DNA of 8,271 nt from positions 1-8,271 of the forward strand of contig JASJBO010000323.1 of assembly GCA_030066475.1 (NCBI GenBank), written 5' to 3'. The DNA is from Myxococcota bacterium (GTDB lineage Bacteria; Myxococcota_A; UBA9160; PR03). This document shows positions 6,617 to 8,271 of the stretch, in pieces (the first letter of the stretch is position 1; each line of letters begins with the position of its first letter). The position numbers and the translations under genes are program-made. The notes under the pieces are model-generated. The model searched no databases and was not told where the DNA came from. It worked only from the letters and a program-made list of their open reading frames with translations.

Positions 6617-8148
6617 GCGAGCAGCTCGCGCTGCTGCCCGGCTACCTGCTCGCGCACCTCCAGCTCTCGCTCGTGGCGCTCACGCTGGGCATCGCGGTGA
6701 GCGTGCCGCTCGGCATCCTGGTCACGCGCCGCCCGCGCCTCGCCCCGGGCGTGGTCGGCGCGGTCGGCGTGGTGCAGACCGTGCCGAGCCTGGCGCTGCT
6801 GGCGTTCATGGTGCCGACGCTCGCGGCGGTCGGCGCGCTCACGGCGCGCTGGCTCGACGTCGAGCTGCGCAGCATCGGCTACCTGCCGGCGTTGATCGCG
6901 CTGACGCTCTACAGCATGCTGCCGATCCTCCAGAACACGATCGCCGGCATCGGCGCGGTCGATCCGGCGCTGGTCGAGGCCGCGCGCGGCGTGGGCATGA
7001 CGCCGCGCCAGCAGCTCCTGCGGGTGGAGCTGCCGGTGGCGCTGCCGGTGGTGGTGGCGGGCCTGCGCACCGCAGCGGTCTGGGTGGTCGGCACCGCGAC
7101 GCTCTCGACGCCGGTGGGCGCCACCAGCCTCGGCAACTTCATCTTCAGCGGCCTCCAGACGCGCAACTACGACGCCGTGGCGGTGGGCTGCCTCGCGGCG
7201 GCCGCGCTGGCGATCCTGCTCGACCAGTTGATCCGGTCACTCGAAGCCGGCGTGCGCACGCGGCGCCGCGCGCGCGTCGCCGCCGCGGGGGGCGCCCTGA
7301 TCGCGCTGCTGGTCGGCACCGGCCTCACGCTCGTCGTCCCGCGCGGGCACGACGAGCGGGCCGTGGCGATCGGATCGAAGACGTTCACCGAGCAGTACAT
7401 CCTCTCCGAGCTGCTGGCCGGCTGGATCGAGCGCGAGACCGGCCGGCCCGCCCGCGCGCTCCAGTCGCTGGGCTCGACCGTGCTGTTCGACGCACTGCGC
7501 AGTGGCGAGATCGACGTCTACGTGGACTACTCGGGCACGATCTGGGCGACGATCCTGAAGCGCGAGGGGCTTCCGGAGGGCCGCGAGGCCGTGCTCGAGG
7601 ACGTGCGCCAGTCGCTCGCCGAGGACTTCGGCGTCACGCTGGCGGCGGCGCTGGGCTTCGAGAACACCTACGCGCTCGCGATGCGCGCGGTGCAGGCCCG
7701 CGAGCTGGGCGTCGCCAGCTACTCGGACCTGGCGCGCGTCGCCCCGCGCCTCGAGATCGGCGGCGACTACGAGTTCTTCGCGCGCCCCGAGTGGCGCGCG
7801 CTGGTCGACGTCTACGGCTTCGCGTTCCGCAGCGAGCGCAGCATGGACGCCTCGCTGATGTACCAGGCGGCCGCCTCGGGCGACGTCGACGTGATCAGCG
7901 CCTTCTCGACCGACGGTCGCATCGCCGCCTACGACCTGCAGGTGCTGCGCGACGACCGGGGCGTGATCCCGCCCTACGACGCCATCGTGCTGGCCGGGCC
8001 CCGGCTCGCGGCCGAGGCGCCCGAGGTCGTCGAGGCGCTGCGCGGTCTCGAGGGCATCCTCGACGAGGCCGCCATGCGGCGCCTCAACCTGGCCGTCGAC
8101 CAGGACGGGCGCTCGCCCCGTGACGTGGCGCGGACGCTGCTCGACTAG
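6613..8148 (+). CDS. ABC importer permease fused to substrate-binding domain (OpuF/EgtU-type)
   Basis: This 511-residue fusion starts with a GTG in a GTGA overlap with the ATPase stop, six bases after GGGAG. Residues 1 to about 210 are an OpuCB/ProW-like permease with about five helices. An EAA loop, VEAARGVGMTPRQQ (121-134) ending in ELP, is the ATPase contact. A further hydrophobic segment (about 223-243) then carries the rest to the outer face. Residues from about 250 form an OpuAC/ProX-type binding domain: IGSKTFTEQYILSELLA (253-269), LGST (286-289), DVYVDYSGTIW (301-311), NTYALAM (351-357) and DVISAFSTDGRI (426-437). These are the hallmarks of choline/betaine-binding proteins. Fusion tethers the binding domain to the membrane, as in OpuF, and also in EgtU, an ergothioneine importer of the same architecture. 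Candidate substrates are therefore betaine, choline, carnitine-like compounds or ergothioneine. Confidence 0.92.
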   Translation: MSEQLALLPGYLLAHLQLSLVALTLGIAVSVPLGILVTRRPRLAPGVVGAVGVVQTVPSLALLAFMVPTLAAVGALTARWLDVELRSIGYLPALIALTLYSMLPILQNTIAGIGAVDPALVEAARGVGMTPRQQLLRVELPVALPVVVAGLRTAAVWVVGTATLSTPVGATSLGNFIFSGLQTRNYDAVAVGCLAAAALAILLDQLIRSLEAGVRTRRRARVAAAGGALIALLVGTGLTLVVPRGHDERAVAIGSKTFTEQYILSELLAGWIERETGRPARALQSLGSTVLFDALRSGEIDVYVDYSGTIWATILKREGLPEGREAVLEDVRQSLAEDFGVTLAAALGFENTYALAMRAVQARELGVASYSDLARVAPRLEIGGDYEFFARPEWRALVDVYGFAFRSERSMDASLMYQAAASGDVDVISAFSTDGRIAAYDLQVLRDDRGVIPPYDAIVLAGPRLAAEAPEVVEALRGLEGILDEAAMRRLNLAVDQDGRSPRDVARTLLD

Positions 8149-8154
8149 CTGGTG

Positions 8155-8271
8155 GACTCCGTTCGGCTTCGCCTCACTGCGCGCGCCCTTCGGGCGCTTG
8201 CGGTCTGACTCCGTTCGGCTTCGCCTCACTGCGCGCGCCCTTCGGGCGCTTGCGGTCTGACTCCGTTCGGC
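8155..8271 (+). repeat. Perfect 52-bp tandem array of the intergenic repeat (copies D), incomplete at edge
   Basis: Two identical 52-bp units (8155-8206 and 8207-8258) begin GACTCCGTTCGGC and end CTTGCGGTCT. The first 13 bases of a third unit follow up to the window end. Each unit holds GGC-TTC-GCC and GCGCCC-TTC-GGGCGC hairpin seeds. The array starts 6 bp after the importer stop. There is no unique spacer between units, so this is a tandem repeat and not CRISPR. The true copy number lies beyond the window. Confidence 0.9.

Noticed and set aside
7237..8229. Minus-strand open frame opposite the binding domain
   Set aside because: Antisense shadow that starts inside the tandem repeat; it has no conserved motif.
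8155..8271. CRISPR array
   Set aside because: The 52-bp units are directly adjacent and identical with no variable spacers, the same element occurs singly elsewhere, and no cas gene is present.

Overview
This is a very GC-rich bacterial window, roughly 70% by eye, with strong G/C preference at third codon positions and frequent GTG/TTG starts. Seven complete protein genes are packed with little space between them. I see no rRNA, tRNA, transposase, phage gene or CRISPR array. The codon style and gene content fit a high-GC environmental bacterium, such as a myxobacterial or deltaproteobacterial-type lineage. No gene here is diagnostic, so that placement is a weak inference.

Layout. (1) Positions 80-1258, minus strand: a YbdK-type carboxylate-amine ligase of the GCS2 superfamily. 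An open reading frame running in from the left edge on the plus strand may overlap its stop in a CTAG arrangement. (2) A divergent control region of about 170 bp. (3) Positions 1433-4870, plus strand, a likely operon of three genes: an acetyl-CoA hydrolase/CoA-transferase family enzyme, a CaCA (YrbG-type) Na+/Ca2+ exchanger, and an alpha/beta hydrolase with an extra helical N-terminal domain. (4) Positions 4953-5705, minus strand: a HAD-superfamily hydrolase, convergent with the operon. (5) Positions 5825-8148, plus strand, a two-gene ABC importer: a ProV/OpuCA-like ATPase without CBS domains, then a permease fused to its substrate-binding domain, with a 4-bp GTGA overlap. This matches the OpuF (betaine/choline) and EgtUV (ergothioneine) architecture. 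The substrate cannot be settled from the sequence alone.

Non-coding. The most striking feature is a family of short hairpin-forming repeats. It occurs at both window edges (about 1-50 and 8155-8271) and in two intergenic gaps (about 4898-4952 and 5719-5790). Copies keep the same two-hairpin plan while stem arms swap together between copies (GCC/GGC in one, GGC/GCC in another). This points to selection for structure, as in REP-like elements. At the right edge the element forms a perfect 52-bp tandem array that runs off the window. The copy between the divergent HAD and ABC genes carries a perfect 13-bp inverted repeat. I did not find a clearly new multi-gene system; the repeat family and the fused importer deserve the most attention.
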